A stretch of 64,000 nt of DNA from Balaenoptera acutorostrata (GCF_949987535.1 NC_080082.1:43153874-43217873), one strand, 5' to 3'; shown: positions 48,006-60,990, counted from the first letter of the stretch. The notes: generated from the letters alone by a model not told the origin. Numbers and translations: made by a program.

Positions 48006-50424
48006 GCACATTGGGTCAGGACGGCCTTACCCCAAGGATTCAGGGATGTGCAGCCCGATTACTTGAGATCAGCCCTTCTGGCTCTTTCATGGCTGAAATC
48101 AACTGGGAAAAGAGCCGTTCTAAGCTGGGCACCATGGTGTCTTACCCTAGTCTACACAGAAACAGCACTCTGAGGGAGAGGAGCTGCTGGTGTTTGGTAG
48201 CACAATCTCCTATTCTGAAGAGAAACATTTCGTTGTAAGCGGGTTACATCAGCCTTGTCACATTTTCTCAACTGGCTTTAAAGAAGGGCAGTCAGGTGGC
48301 AGACTTACTCGAGGCCCTGCTTTCCAGGCTGGAAATTTTACTTTCATTCCTTAGTTAGCACATTGGCTCAGGACGGCCTTACCCCAAGGATTCAGGGATG
48401 TGCAGCCCGATTACTTGAGATCAGCCATTCCGGCTCTGTCATGGATGAAACCACCTGGGAAAAGAGCCGTTCTTAGCTGGGGACCATGGTGTCTTTCCCT
48501 AGTCTACACAGAAACAGCACTCTGAGTGAAACGAGATGCTGGCGTTTGGTAGCAAAATCTCCTATTCTGAAGAGAAACATTTCCTTGTAAGCGGGTTGCC
48601 TCAGCCTTGCCTCATTTTCACAAGTGGCTATAAAGGAGGGCAGTCAGTAGGCCTCACCCTTCAAGCCCACTCCAATTTCCTAGAGAAAACACCAGGCCAC
48701 GGTGTGCTTTCCTGTGGCAAGTAAACTTTGCTTTCATTCCATACGGGGCACTTTGGCTCAGAACTGCCCTACCCCAAGGATTCAGGAATGTTCATCCCGA
48801 TTGTTTGAGAACAGCTTTTCTAGCTCTTTCATGGATGAAACCAACTGGGAAAAGAGCCGTTCTAAGCTGGGCACCATGGTGTCTTACCCTGGTCTAACAG
48901 AAACAGAACTCTGAGGGAGACGAGCTGCTGGCGTTTGGTAGCAAAATCTCCTATTCTGAAGAGAAACATTTCGTTGTAAGCGGGTTGCATCAGCCTTGTC
49001 ACATTTTCTGAACTGGCTTTAAAGAAGGGCAGTCAGTTGGCAGACTTCCTTGAGTCCCTGCGTCCCAGGCTGGAAACTTTGCTTTCATTCCTTAGTTAGC
49101 ACATTGGCTCAGGACGGCCTTACCCCAAGGATTCAGGGATGTGCAGCCCGATTACTTGAGATCAGCCCTTCCGGCTCTTTCATGGGTGAAACTACCTGGG
49201 AAAAGAGCCGTTCTTAGCTGGGGACCATGGTGTCTTACCCTAGTCTACACAGAAACAGCACTCTGAGGGGGAGGAGCTGCTGTCGTTTGGTAGCAAAATC
49301 TCCTATTCTGAAGAGAAACATTTCTTTGCAAGCGGGTTGCCTCAGCCTTGCCTCATTTTCACAAGTGGCTATAAAGGAGGGCAGTCAGTAGGCCTCACCC
49401 TTCAAGCCCACTCCAATTTCCGAGAGAAAACACCAGGCCACGGTGTGCTTTCCTGTGGCAAGTAAACTTTGCTTTCATTCCTTACGGGGCACTTTGGCTC
49501 AGAACTGCCCTACCACAAGGATTCAGGAATGTTCATCCCGATTGTTTGAGAACAGCTTTTCTAGCTCTTTCATGGATGAAACCAACTGGGAAAAGAGCCG
49601 TTCTAAGCTGGGCACCATGGTGTCTTACCCTGGTCTAACAGAAACAGCACTCTGAAGGAGACGAGCTGCTGGCGTTTGGTAGCAAAATCTCCTATTCTGA
49701 AGAGAAACATTTCGTTGTAAGCGGGGTGCATCAGCCTTGTCACATTTTCTGAACTGGCTTTAAAGAAGGGCAGTCAGTTGGCAGACTTCCTTGAGTCCCT
49801 GCGTCCCAGGCTGGAAACTTTGCTTTCATTCCTTAGTTAGCACATTGGCTCAGGACGGCCTTACCCCAAGGATTCAGGGATGTGCAGCCCGATTATTTGA
49901 GATCAGCCCTTCTGGCTCTTTCATGGATGAAACCAACTGGGAAAAGAGCCGTTCTAAGCTGGGGACCATGGTGTCTTTCCCTAGTCTACACAGAAACAGC
50001 ACTCTGAGGGAGAGGAGCTGCTGTCGTTTGGTAGCAAAATCTCCTATTCTGAAGAGAAACATTTCTTTGCAAGCGGGTTGCATGAGCCTTGCCACATTTT
50101 CTCAACTGGCTTTAAAGGAGGGCACTCAATTGGCAAACTTCCTTGAGGCCCTGCTTCCCAGGCTGCAAAATTTGCTTTCATTCCTTAGTTGGCACATTGG
50201 CTCAGGACTGCCTTACCCCAAAGATTCAGGGATGTGCAGCCCTATTAGTTGAGATCAGCCCTTCTGGCTCTTTCATGGATGAAACCAACGGGGAAAAGAG
50301 CCGTTCTTAGCTGGGGACCATGGTGTCTTTCCCTAGTCTACACAGAAACAGCACTCTGAGTGAAACGAGATGCTGGCGTTTGGTAGCAAAATCTCCTATT
50401 CTGAAGAGAAACGTTTCCTTGTAA

Positions 50425-53400
50425 GCGGGTTGCATCAGCCTTGCCTCATTTTCACAAGTGGCTATAAAGGAGGGCAGTCAGTAGGCCTCACCCTTCAAGC
50501 CCACTCCAATTTCCTAGAGAAAACACCAGGCCTCGGTGTGCTTTCCTGTGGCAAGTAACCTTTGCTTTCATTCCTTAGAGGGCACTTTGGCTCAGAACTG
50601 CCGTATCCCAAGGATTCTGGAATGTTCAGCCCGATTGTTTGAGAACAGCTTTTCTGGCTCTTTCATGGATGAAACCAACTGGGAAAAGAGCTGTTCTAAC
50701 CTGGGGACCATGGTGTCTTTCCCTAGTCTACACAGAAACAGCACTCTGAGGGAGAGGAGCTGCTGGCGTTTGGTAGCAAAATCTCCTATTCTGAAGAGAA
50801 ACATTTCTTTGCAAACGGGTTGCATCAGCCTTGCCACATTTCCTCAACTGGCTTTAAAGAAGGGCAGTCACTTGGCAGACTTCCTTGAGTCCCTGCTTCC
50901 CAGGCTGGAAACTTTGCTTTCATTCCTTAGTTAGCACATTTGGTCAGGACGGCCTTATCCCAAGGATTCAGGGATGTGCAGCCCGATTACTTGAGATCAG
51001 CCCTTCTGGCTCTTTCATGGCTGAAGCCAACTGGGAAAAGAGCCGTTCTAAGCTGGGTACCATGGTGTCTTACCCTAGTCTACACAGAAACAGCGCCCTG
51101 AGGGAAACGAGCTGCTGGCATTTGGTAGCACAATCTCCTATTCTGAAGAGAAACATTCCGTTGTAAGCGGGTTACATCAGCCTTGTCACATTTTCTCAAC
51201 TGGCTTTAAAGAAGGGCAGTCAGGTGGCTGACTTACTCGAGGCCCTGCTTCCCAGGCTGGAAATTTTACTTTCATTCCTTAGTTAGCACATTGGCTCAGG
51301 ACGGCCTTACCCCAAGGATTCAGGGATGTGCAGCCCGATTACTTGAGATCAGCCATTCCGGCTCTTTCATGGATGAAACCACCTGGGAAAAGAGCCGTTC
51401 TTAGCTGGGGACCATGGTGTCTTTCCCTAGTCTACACAGAAACAGCGCTCTGAGGGAAACGAGATGCTGGCGTTTGGTAGCAAAATCTCCTATTCTGAAG
51501 AGAAACATTTCCTTGTAAGCGGGTTGCCTCAGCCTTGCCTCATTTTCACAAGTGGCTATAAAGGAGGGCAGTCAGTAGGCCTCACCCTTCAAGCCCACTC
51601 CAATTTCCTAGAGAAAACACCAGGCCACGGTGTGCTTTCCTGTGGCAAGTAAACTTTGCTTTCATTCCTTACGGGGCACTTTGGCTCAGAACTGCCCTAC
51701 CCCAAGGATTCAGGAATGTTCATCCCGATTGTTTCAGAACAGCTTTTCTAGCTCTTTCATGGATGAAACCAACTGGGAAAAGAGCCGTTCTAAGCTGGGC
51801 ACCATGGTGTCTTACCCTGGTCTAACAGAAACAGCACTCTGAGGGAGACGAGCTGCTGGCGTTTGGTAGCAAAATCTCCTATTCTGAAGAGAAACATTTC
51901 GTTGTAAGCGGGTTGCATCAGCCTTGTCACATTTTCTGAACTGGCTTTAAAGAAGGGCAGTCAGTTGGCAGACTTCCTTGAGTCCCTGCGTCCCAGGCTG
52001 GAAACTTTGCTTTCATTCCTTAGTTAGCACATTGGCTCAGGACGGCCTTACCCCAAGGATTCAGGGATGTGCAGCCCGATTATTTGAGATCAGCCCTTCT
52101 GGCTCTTTCATGGATGAAACCAACTGGGAAAAGAGCCGTTCTAAGCTGGGGACCATGGTGTCTTTCCCTAGTCTACACAGAAACAGCACTCTGAGGGAGA
52201 GGACCTGCTGGCGTTTGGTAGCAAAATCTCCTATTCTGAAGAGAAACATTTCTTTGCAAGCGGGTTGCATCAGCCTTGCCACATTTTCTCAACTGGCTTT
52301 AAAGGAGGGCAGTCAATTGGCAAACTTCCTTGAGGCCCTGCTTCCCAAGCTGTAAAATTTGCTTTCATTCCTTAGTTGGCACATTGGCTCAGGACTGCCT
52401 TACCCCAAAGATTCAGGGATGTGCAGCCCTATTAGTTGAGATCAGCCCTTCTGGCTCTTTCATGGATGAAACCAACTGGGAAAAGAGCCGTTCTTAGCTG
52501 GGGACCATGGTGTCTTTCCCTAGTCTACACAGCAACAGCACTCTGAGTGAAACGAGATGCTGGCGTTTGGTAGCAAAATCTCCTATTCTGAAGAGAAAGT
52601 TTCGTTGTAAGCGGGTTGCATCAGCCTTGCCTCATTTTCACAAGTGGCTATAAAGGAGGGCAGTCAGTAGGCCTCACCCTTCAAGCCCACTCCAATTTCC
52701 TAGAGAAAACACCAGGCCTCGGTGTGCTTTCCTGTGGCAAGTAACCTTTGCTTTCATTCCTTAGAGGGCACTTTGGCTCAGAACTGCCGTATCCCAAGGA
52801 TTCTGGAATGTTCAGCCCGATTGTTTGAGAACAGCTTTTCTGGCTCTTTCATGGATGAAACCAACTGGGAAAAGAGCTGTTCTAACCTGGGGACCATGGT
52901 GTCTTTCCCTAGTCTACACAGAAACAGCACTCTGAGGGAGAGGAGCTGCTGGCGTTTGGTAGCAAAATCTCCTATTCTGAAGAGAAACATTTCTTTGCAA
53001 ACGGGTTGCATCAGCCTTGCCACATTTCCTCAACTGGCTTTAAAGAAGGGCAGTCACTTGGCAGACATCCTTGAGTCCCTGCTTCCCAGGCTGGAAACTT
53101 TGCTTTCATTCCTTAGTTAGCACATTTGGTCAGGACGGCCTTATCCCAAGGATTCAGGGATGTGCAGCCCGATTACTTGAGATCAGCCCTTCTGGCTCTT
53201 TCATGGCTGAAGCCAACTGGGAAAAGAGCCGTTCTAAGCTGGGTACCATGGTGTCTTACCCTAGTCTACACAGAAACAGCGCCCTGAGGGAAACGAGCTG
53301 CTGGCATTTGGTAGCACAATCTCCTATTCTGAAGAGAAACATTCCGTTGTAAGCGGGTTACATCAGCCTTGTCACATTTTCTCAACTGGCTTTAAAGAAG

Positions 53401-56400
53401 GGCAGTCAGGTGGCTGACTTACTCGAGGCCCTGCTTCCCAGGCTGGAAATTTTACTTTCATTCCTTAGTTAGCACATTGGCTCAGGACGGCCTTACCCCA
53501 AGGATTCAGGGATGTGCAGCCCGATTACTTGAGATCAGCCCTTCCGGCTCTTTCATGGATGAAACCACCTGGGAAAAGAGCCGTTCTTAGCTGGGGACCA
53601 TGGTGTCTTTCCCTAGTCTACACAGAAACAGCGCTCTGAGGGAAACGAGATGCTGGCGTTTGGTAGCAAAATCTCCTATTCTGAAGAGAAACATTTCCTT
53701 GTAAGCGGGTTGCCTCAGCCTTGCCTCATTTTCACAAGTGGCTATAAAGGAGGGCAGTCAGTAGGCCTCACCCTTCAAGCCCACTCCAATTTCCTAGAGA
53801 AAACACCAGGCCACGGTGTGCTTTCCTGTGGCAAGTAAACTTTGCTTTCATTCCTTACGGGGCACTTTGGCTCAGAACTGCCCTACCCCAAGGATTCAGG
53901 AATGTTCATCCCGATTGTTTCAGAACAGCTTTTCTAGCTCTTTCATGGATGAAACCAACTGGGAAAAGAGCCGTTCTAAGCTGGGCACCATGGTGTCTTA
54001 CCCTGGTCTAACAGAAACAGCACTCTGAGGGAGACGAGCTGCTGGCGTTTGGTAGCAAAATCTCCTATTCTGAAGAGAAACATTTCGTTGTAAGCGGGTT
54101 GCATCAGCCTTGTCACATTTTCTGAACTGGCTTTAAAGAAGGGCAGTCAGTTGGCAGACTTCCTTGAGTCCCTGCGTCCCAGGCTGGAAACTTTGCTTTC
54201 ATTCCTTAGTTAGCACATTGGCTCAGGACGGCCTTACCCCAAGGATTCAGGGATGTGCAGCCCGATTATTTGAGATCAGCCCTTCTGGCTCTTTCATGGA
54301 TGAAACCAACTGGGAAAAGAGCCGTTCTAAGCTGGGGACCATGGTGTCTTTCCCTAGTCTACACAGAAACAGCACTCTGAGGGAGAGGACCTGCTGGCGT
54401 TTGGTAGCAAAATCTCCTATTCTGAAGAGAAACATTTCTTTGCAAGCGGGTTGCATCAGCCTTGCCACATTTTCTCAACTGGCTTTAAAGGAGGGCAGTC
54501 AATTGGCAAACTTCCTTGAGGCCCTGCTTCCCAAGCTGTAAAATTTGCTTTCATTCCTTAGTTGGCACATTGGCTCAGGACTGCCTTACCCCAAAGATTC
54601 AGGGATGTGCAGCCCTATTAGTTGAGATCAGCCCTTCTGGCTCTTTCATGGATGAAACCAACTGGGAAAAGAGCCGTTCTTAGCTGGGGACCATGGTGTC
54701 TTTCCCTAGTCTACACAGCAACAGCACTCTGAGTGAAACGAGATGCTGGCGTTTGGTAGCAAAATCTCCTATTCTGAAGAGAAAGTTTCGTTGTAAGCGG
54801 GTTGCATCAGCCTTGCCTCATTTTCACAAGTGGCTATAAAGGAGGGCAGTCAGTAGGCCTCACCCTTCAAGCCCACTCCAATTTCCTAGAGAAAACACCA
54901 GGCCTCGGTGTGCTTTCCTGTGGCAAGTAACCTTTGCTTTCATTCCTTAGAGGGCACTTTGGCTCAGAACTGCCGTATCCCAAGGATTCTGGAATGTTCA
55001 GCCCGATTGTTTGAGAACAGCTTTTCTGGCTCTTTCATGGATGAAACCAACTGGGAAAAGAGCTGTTCTAACCTGGGGACCATGGTGTCTTTCCCTAGTC
55101 TACACAGAAACAGCACTCTGAGGGAGAGGAGCTGCTGGCGTTTGGTAGCAAAATCTCCTATTCTGAAGAGAAACATTTCTTTGCAAACGGGTTGCATCAG
55201 CCTTGCCACATTTCCTCAACTGGCTTTAAAGAAGGGCAGTCACTTGGCAGACATCCTTGAGTCCCTGCTTCCCAGGCTGGAAACTTTGCTTTCATTCCTT
55301 AGTTAGCACATTTGGTCAGGACGGCCTTATCCCAAGGATTCAGGGATGTGCAGCCCGATTACTTGAGATCAGCCCTTCTGGCTCTTTCATGGCTGAAGCC
55401 AACTGGGAAAAGAGCCGTTCTAAGCTGGGTACCATGGTGTCTTACCCTAGTCTACACAGAAACAGCGCCCTGAGGGAAACGAGCTGCTGGCATTTGGTAG
55501 CACAATCTCCTATTCTGAAGAGAAACATTCCGTTGTAAGCGGGTTACATCAGCCTTGTCACATTTTCTCAACTGGCTTTAAAGAAGGGCAGTCAGGTGGC
55601 TGACTTACTCGAGGCCCTGCTTCCCAGGCTGGAAATTTTACTTTCATTCCTTAGTTAGCACATTGGCTCAGGACGGCCTTACCCCAAGGATTCAGGGATG
55701 TGCAGCCCGATTACTTGAGATCAGCCCTTCCGGCTCTTTCATGGATGAAACCACCTGGGAAAAGAGCCGTTCTTAGCTGGGGACCATGGTGTCTTTCCCT
55801 AGTCTACACAGAAACAGCGCTCTGAGGGAAACGAGATGCTGGCGTTTGGTAGCAAAATCTCCTATTCTGAAGAGAAACATTTCCTTGTAAGCGGGTTGCC
55901 TCAGCCTTGCCTCATTTTCACAAGTGGCTATAAAGGAGGGCAGTCAGTAGGCCTCACCCTTCAAGCCCACTCCAATTTCCTAGAGAAAACACCAGGCCAC
56001 GGTGTGCTTTCCTGTGGCAAGTAAACTTTGCTTTCATTCCTTACGGGGCACTTTGGCTCAGAACTGCCCTACCCCAAGGATTCAGGAATGTTCATCCCGA
56101 TTGTTTCAGAACAGCTTTTCTAGCTCTTTCATGGATGAAACCAACTGGGAAAAGAGCCGTTCTAAGCTGGGCACCATGGTGTCTTACCCTGGTCTAACAG
56201 AAACAGCACTCTGAGGGAGACGAGCTGCTGGCGTTTGGTAGCAAAATCTCCTATTCTGAAGAGAAACATTTCGTTGTAAGCGGGTTGCATCAGCCTTGTC
56301 ACATTTTCTGAACTGGCTTTAAAGAAGGGCAGTCAGTTGGCAGACTTCCTTGAGTCCCTGCGTCCCAGGCTGGAAAATTTGCTTTCATTCCTTAGTTAGC

Positions 56401-57222
56401 ACATTGGCTCAGGACGGCCTTACCCAAGGATTCAGGGATGTGCAGCCCGATTATTTGAGATCAGCCCTTCTGGCTCTTTCATGGATGAAACCAACTGGGA
56501 AAAGAGCCGTTCTAAGCTGGGGACCATGGTGTCTTTCCCTAGTCTACACAGAAACAGCACTCTGAGGGAGAGGACCTGCTGGCGTTTGGTAGCAAAATCT
56601 CCTATTCTGAAGAGAAACATTTCTTTGCAAGCGGGTTGCATCAGCCTTGCCACATTTTCTCAACTGGCTTTAAAGGAGGGCAGTCAATTGGCACACTTCC
56701 TTGAGGCCCTGCTTCCCAGGCTGTAAAATTTGCTTTCATTCCTTAGTTGGCACATTGGCTCAGGACTGCCTTACCCCAAAGATTCAGGGATGTGCAGCCC
56801 TATTAGTTGAGATCAGCCCTTCTGGCTCTTTCATGGATGAAACCAACTGGGAAAAGAGCCGTTCTAAGCTGGGGACCATGGTGTCTTTCCCTAGTCTACA
56901 CAGAAACAGCACTCTGAGTGAAACGAGATGCTGGCGTTTGGTAGCAAAATCTCCTATTCTGAAGAGAAACGTTTCGTTGTAAGCGGGTTGCATCAGCCTT
57001 GTCTCATTTTCACAAGTGGCTATAACGGAGGGCAGTCAGTAGGCCTCACCCTTCAAGCCCACTCCAATTTCCTAGAGAAAACACCAGGCCTCGGTGTGCT
57101 TTCCTGTGGCAAGTAAACTTTGCTTTCATTCCTTACAGGGAACTTTGGCTCAGAACTGCCCTATCCCAAGGATTCTGGAATGTTCAGCCCGATTGTTTGA
57201 AAACAGCTTTTCTGGCTCTTTC
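50425..57222 (+). repeat. Hexamer HOR array, period 2186 bp, about three units
   Basis: Units start at 50665, 52851 and 55037 (2186 bp each). Members of unit 1 are 50665, 51017, 51369, 51759, 52110 and 52462. Unit 2: 52851, 53203, 53555, 53945, 54296, 54648. Unit 3: 55037, 55389, 55741, 56131, 56481, 56833. The sixth member of units 1 and 2 has a 2-bp deletion right before the box (GAGAAAGTTTCG at 52593 and 54779). The sixth member of unit 3 lacks it and follows the box-alternating type instead. Exact periodicity runs from about 50425 to about 56690. The same hexamer occurs once at 24208. Confidence 0.85.
51897..56285 (+). promoter_or_regulatory. Intact CENP-B boxes of the hexamer array (5 sites)
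   Basis: Cores start at 51897, 52600, 54083, 54786 and 56269. Spacing alternates 703 and 1483 bp. The sites at 52600 and 54786 follow a 2-bp deletion (AAAG for AAACG), but the 17-bp core is complete. Confidence 0.85.
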
Positions 57223-59901
57223 ATGGATGAAACCAACTGGGAAAAGAGCCGTTCTAAGCTGGGGACCATGGTGTCTTTCCCTAGTCTACACAGAAACAGC
57301 ACTCTGAGGGAGAGGAGCTGCTGGCGTTTGGTAGCAAAATCTCCTATTCTGAAGAGAAACATTTCTTTGCAAACGGGTTGCATCAGCCTTGCCACATTTT
57401 CTCAACTGGCTTTAAAGAAGGGCAGTCACTTGGCAGACTTCCTTGAGTCCCTGCTTCCCAGGCTGGAAACTTTGCTTTCATTCCTTCGTTAGCACATTGG
57501 GTCAGGACGGCCTTACCCCAAGGATTCAGGGATGTGCAGCCCGATTACTTGAGATCAGCCCTTCTGGCTCTTTCATGGCTGAAATCAACTGGGAAAAGAG
57601 CCGTTCTAAGCTGGGCACCATGGTGTCTTACCCTAGTCTACACAGAAACAGCACTCTGAGGGAGAGGAGCTGCTGGTGTTTGGTAGCACAATCTCCTATT
57701 CTGAAGAGAAACATTTCGTTGTAAGCGGGTTACATCAGCCTTGTCACATTTTCTCAACTGGCTTTAAAGAAGGGCAGTCAGGTGGCAGACTTACTCGAGG
57801 CCCTGCTTTCCAGGCTGGAAATTTTACTTTCATTCCTTAGTTAGCACATTGGCTCAGGACGGCCTTACCCCAAGGATTCAGGGATGTGCAGCCCGATTAC
57901 TTGAGATCAGCCCTTCCGGCTCTTTCATGGATGAAACCACCTGGGAAAAGAGCCGTTCTTAGCTGGGGACCATGGTGTCTTTCCCTAGTCTACACAGAAA
58001 CAGCACTCTGAGGGAAACGAGATGCTGGCGTTTGGTAGCAAAATCTCCTATTCTGAAGAGAAACATTTCCTTGTAAGCGGGTTGCCTCAGCCTTGCCTCA
58101 TTTTCACAAGTGGCTATAAAGGAGGGCAGTCAGTAGGCCTCACCCTTCAAGCCCACTCCAATTTCCTAGAGAAAACACCAGGCCACGGTGTGCTTTCCTG
58201 TGGCAAGTAAACTTTGCTTTCATTCCATACGGGGCACTTTGGCTCAGAACTGCCCTACCCCAAGGATTCAGGAATGTTCATCCCGATTGTTTGAGAACAG
58301 CTTTTCTAGCTCTTTCATGGATGAAACCAACTGGGAAAAGAGCCGTTCTAAGCTGGGCACCATGGTGTCTTACCCTGGTCTAACAGAAACAGAACTCTGA
58401 GGGAGACGAGCTGCTGGCGTTTGGTAGCAAAATCTCCTATTCTGAAGAGAAACATTTCGTTGTAAGCGGGTTGCATCAGCCTTGTCACATTTTCTGAACT
58501 GGCTTTAAAGAAGGGCAGTCAGTTGGCAGACTTCCTTGAGTCCCTGCGTCCCAGGCTGGAAACTTTGCTTTCATTCCTTAGTTAGCACATTGGCTCAGGA
58601 CGGCCTTACCCCAAGGATTCAGGGATGTGCAGCCCGATTACTTGAGATCAGCCCTTCCGGCTCTTTCATGGGTGAAACCACCTGGGAAAAGAGCCGTTCT
58701 TAGCTGGGGACCATGGTGTCTTACCCTAGTCTACACAGAAACAGCACTCTGAGGGGGAGGAGCTGCTGTCGTTTGGTAGCAAAATCTCCTATTCTGAAGA
58801 GAAACATTTCTTTGCAAGCGGGTTGCCTCAGCCTTGCCTCATTTTCACAAGTGGCTATAAAGGAGGGCAGTCAGTAGGCCTCACCCTTCAAGCCCACTCC
58901 AATTTCCGAGAGAAAACACCAGGCCACGGTGTGCTTTCCTGTGGCAAGTAAACTTTGCTTTCATTCCTTACGGGGCACTTTGGCTCAGAACTGCCCTACC
59001 CGAAGGATTCAGGAATGTTCATCCCGATTGTTTGAGAACAGCTTTTCTAGCTCTTTCATGGATGAAACCAACTGGGAAAAGAGCCGTTCTAAGCTGGGCA
59101 CCATGGTGTCTTACCCTGGTCTAACAGAAACAGCACTCTGAAGGAGACGAGCTGCTGGCGTTTGGTAGCAATATCTCCTATTCTGAAGAGAAACATTTCG
59201 TTGTAAGCGGGGTGCATCAGCCTTGTCACATTTTCTAAACTGGCTTTAAAGAAGGGCAGTCAGTTGGCAGACTTCCTTGAGTCCCTGCGTCCCAGGCTGG
59301 AAACTTTGCTTTCATTCCTTAGTTAGCACATTGGCTCAGGACGGCCTTACCCCAAGGATTCAGGGATGTGCAGCCCGATTATTTGAGATCAGCCCTTCTG
59401 GCTCTTTCATGGATGAAACCAACTGGGAAAAGAGCCGTTCTAAGCTGGGGACCATGGTGTCTTTCCCTAGTCTACACAGAAACAGCACTCTGAGGGAGAG
59501 GAGCTGCTGTCGTTTGGTAGCAAAATCTCCTATTCTGAAGAGAAACATTTCTTTGCAAGCGGGTTGCATGAGCCTTGCCACATTTTCTCAACTGGCTTTA
59601 AAGGAGGGCACTCAATTGGCAAACTTCCTTGAGGCCCTGCTTCCCAGGCTGCAAAATTTGCTTTCATTCCTTAGTTGGCACATTGGCTCAGGACTGCCTT
59701 ACCCCAAAGATTCAGGGATGTGCAGCCCTATTAGTTGAGATCAGCCCTTCTGGCTCTTTCATGGATGAAACCAACGGGGAAAAGAGCCGTTCTTAGCTGG
59801 GGACCATGGTGTCTTTCCCTAGTCTACACAGAAACAGCACTCTGAGTGAAACGAGATGCTGGCGTTTGGTAGCAAAATCTCCTATTCTGAAGAGAAACGT
59901 T
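56700..59901 (+). repeat. Box-alternating region, copy 2
   Basis: Monomer starts: 56833, 57223, 57575, 57927, 58317, 58668, 59058, 59409, 59761. From about 57492 it matches 48006-50415 at offset 9486, with scattered differences (CTGAGGGAAAC at 58011 against CTGAGTGAAAC at 48525; CCCTACCCGAAGG at 58992 against CCCTACCACAAGG). The match ends at the box of 59761, which is intact here (GTTTCGTT) but mutated (GTTTCCTT) in its partner at 50275. Confidence 0.8.
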
Positions 59902-59916
59902 TCGTTGTAAGCGGGT
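56972..59916 (+). promoter_or_regulatory. Intact CENP-B boxes of box-alternating region 2 (5 sites)
   Basis: Cores start at 56972, 57714, 58455, 59196 and 59900. Together with 56269 the spacings are 703, 742, 741, 741 and 704 bp, again every second monomer. Confidence 0.85.
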
Positions 59917-60289
59917 TGCATCAGCCTTGCCTCATTTTCACAAGTGGCTATAACGGAGGGCAGTCAGTAGGCCTCACCCTTCAAGCCCACTCCAATTTCC
60001 TAGAGAAAACACCAGGCCTCGGTGTGCTTTCCTGTGGCAAGTAAACTTTGCTTTCATTCCTTAGAGTGAACTTTGGCTCAGAACTGCCCTATCCCAAGGA
60101 TTCTGGAATGTTCAGCCCGATTGTTTGAAAACAGCTTTTCTGGCTGTTTCATGGATGAAACCAACTGGGAAAAGAGCCGTTCTAAGCTGGGGACCATGGT
60201 GTCTTTCCCTAGTCTACACAGAAACAGCACTCTGAGGGAGAGGAGCTGCTGGTGTTTGGTAGCACAATCTCCTATTCTGAAGAGAAACA

Positions 60290-60306
60290 TTTCGTTGTAA
60301 GCGGTT
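60290..60306 (+). promoter_or_regulatory. Freshly broken CENP-B box (CGGG to CGGT)
   Basis: The site in M165 reads TTTCGTTGTAAGCGGTT. It has a single core change at position 16, found nowhere else in the window. The monomer looks like the front of the type at 57223 joined to the end of the type at 57575, which normally has an intact box. This looks like a recent, private loss. Confidence 0.7.
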
Positions 60307-60990
60307 TATATCAGCCTTGTCACATTTTCTCAACTGGCTTTAAAGAAGGGCAGTCAGGTGGCAGACTTACTCGAGGCCCTGCTTCCCAGGCTGGAAATTT
60401 TACTTTCATTCCTTAGTTAGCACATTGGCTCAGGAGTGCCTTACCCCAAAGATTCAGGGATGTGCCGCCCGATTACTTGAGATCAGCCCTTCAGGCTCTT
60501 TCATGGCTGAAACCAACTGGGAAAAGTGCCGTTCTAAGCAGTGGACCATGGTGTCTTTCCCTAGTCTACACAGAAACAGCGCTCGAGGGAAACGAGCTGC
60601 TGGCATTTGGTAGAAAAATCTGCTATGTGAAGAGAAACCTTTCGCTGTAAGTGGGTTGCATCAGCCTTGCTACATTTTCTCAACTGGCTTTAAAGTAGGG
60701 TAGTCATTTGGCAAACTTATTTGAGGCCCTGCTTCCCAGGCTGGAAATTTTGCTTTCATTCCTTAGGTAGCACATTGGCTCAGGACGGCCTTACCCCAAG
60801 GATTCAGGGATGTGCAGCCCGATTACTTGCGATCAGCCCTTCTGGCTCTTTCATGGATGAAACCAACTGGGAAAAGAGCCGTTCTAAGCTGGGGACCATG
60901 GTGTCTTTCCCTAGTCTGCACAGAAACAGCACTCTGAGTGAAACGAGCTGCTGGCATTTGGTAGCAAATCTCCTATTCTGAAGAGAAACA

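Larger units (their letters stand above)
46040..49726 (+). promoter_or_regulatory. Intact CENP-B boxes of box-alternating region 1 (6 sites)
   Basis: Cores start at 46040, 46744, 47486, 48228, 48969 and 49710. Successive spacings are 704, 742, 742, 741 and 741 bp, meaning one box every second monomer. The last site continues with CGGGGTGC instead of CGGGTTGC, which alters only non-core position 17. Confidence 0.85.
45770..50424 (+). repeat. Box-alternating region, copy 1
   Basis: Monomer starts: 45902, 46253, 46605, 46995, 47347, 47737, 48089, 48441, 48831, 49182, 49572, 49923, 50275. Intact and broken boxes alternate strictly from 45902 to 49923. The part after about 48006 recurs at about 57492-59901 (offset 9486). 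The part before the 742-bp duplication recurs from about 56131 (offset 10,228-10,229). Most S and L linkers alternate too. Confidence 0.8.

Noticed and set aside
49791..50252. Longest open reading frame (153 codons), with many related 60-133-codon frames on both strands
   Set aside because: They recur because 351 and 390 are multiples of three and the repeat lacks stops in some frames. The frames break whenever a 352-bp step or linker change occurs. They overlap on both strands and show no conserved start, domain or coding-style substitution pattern. I treat none as a gene.
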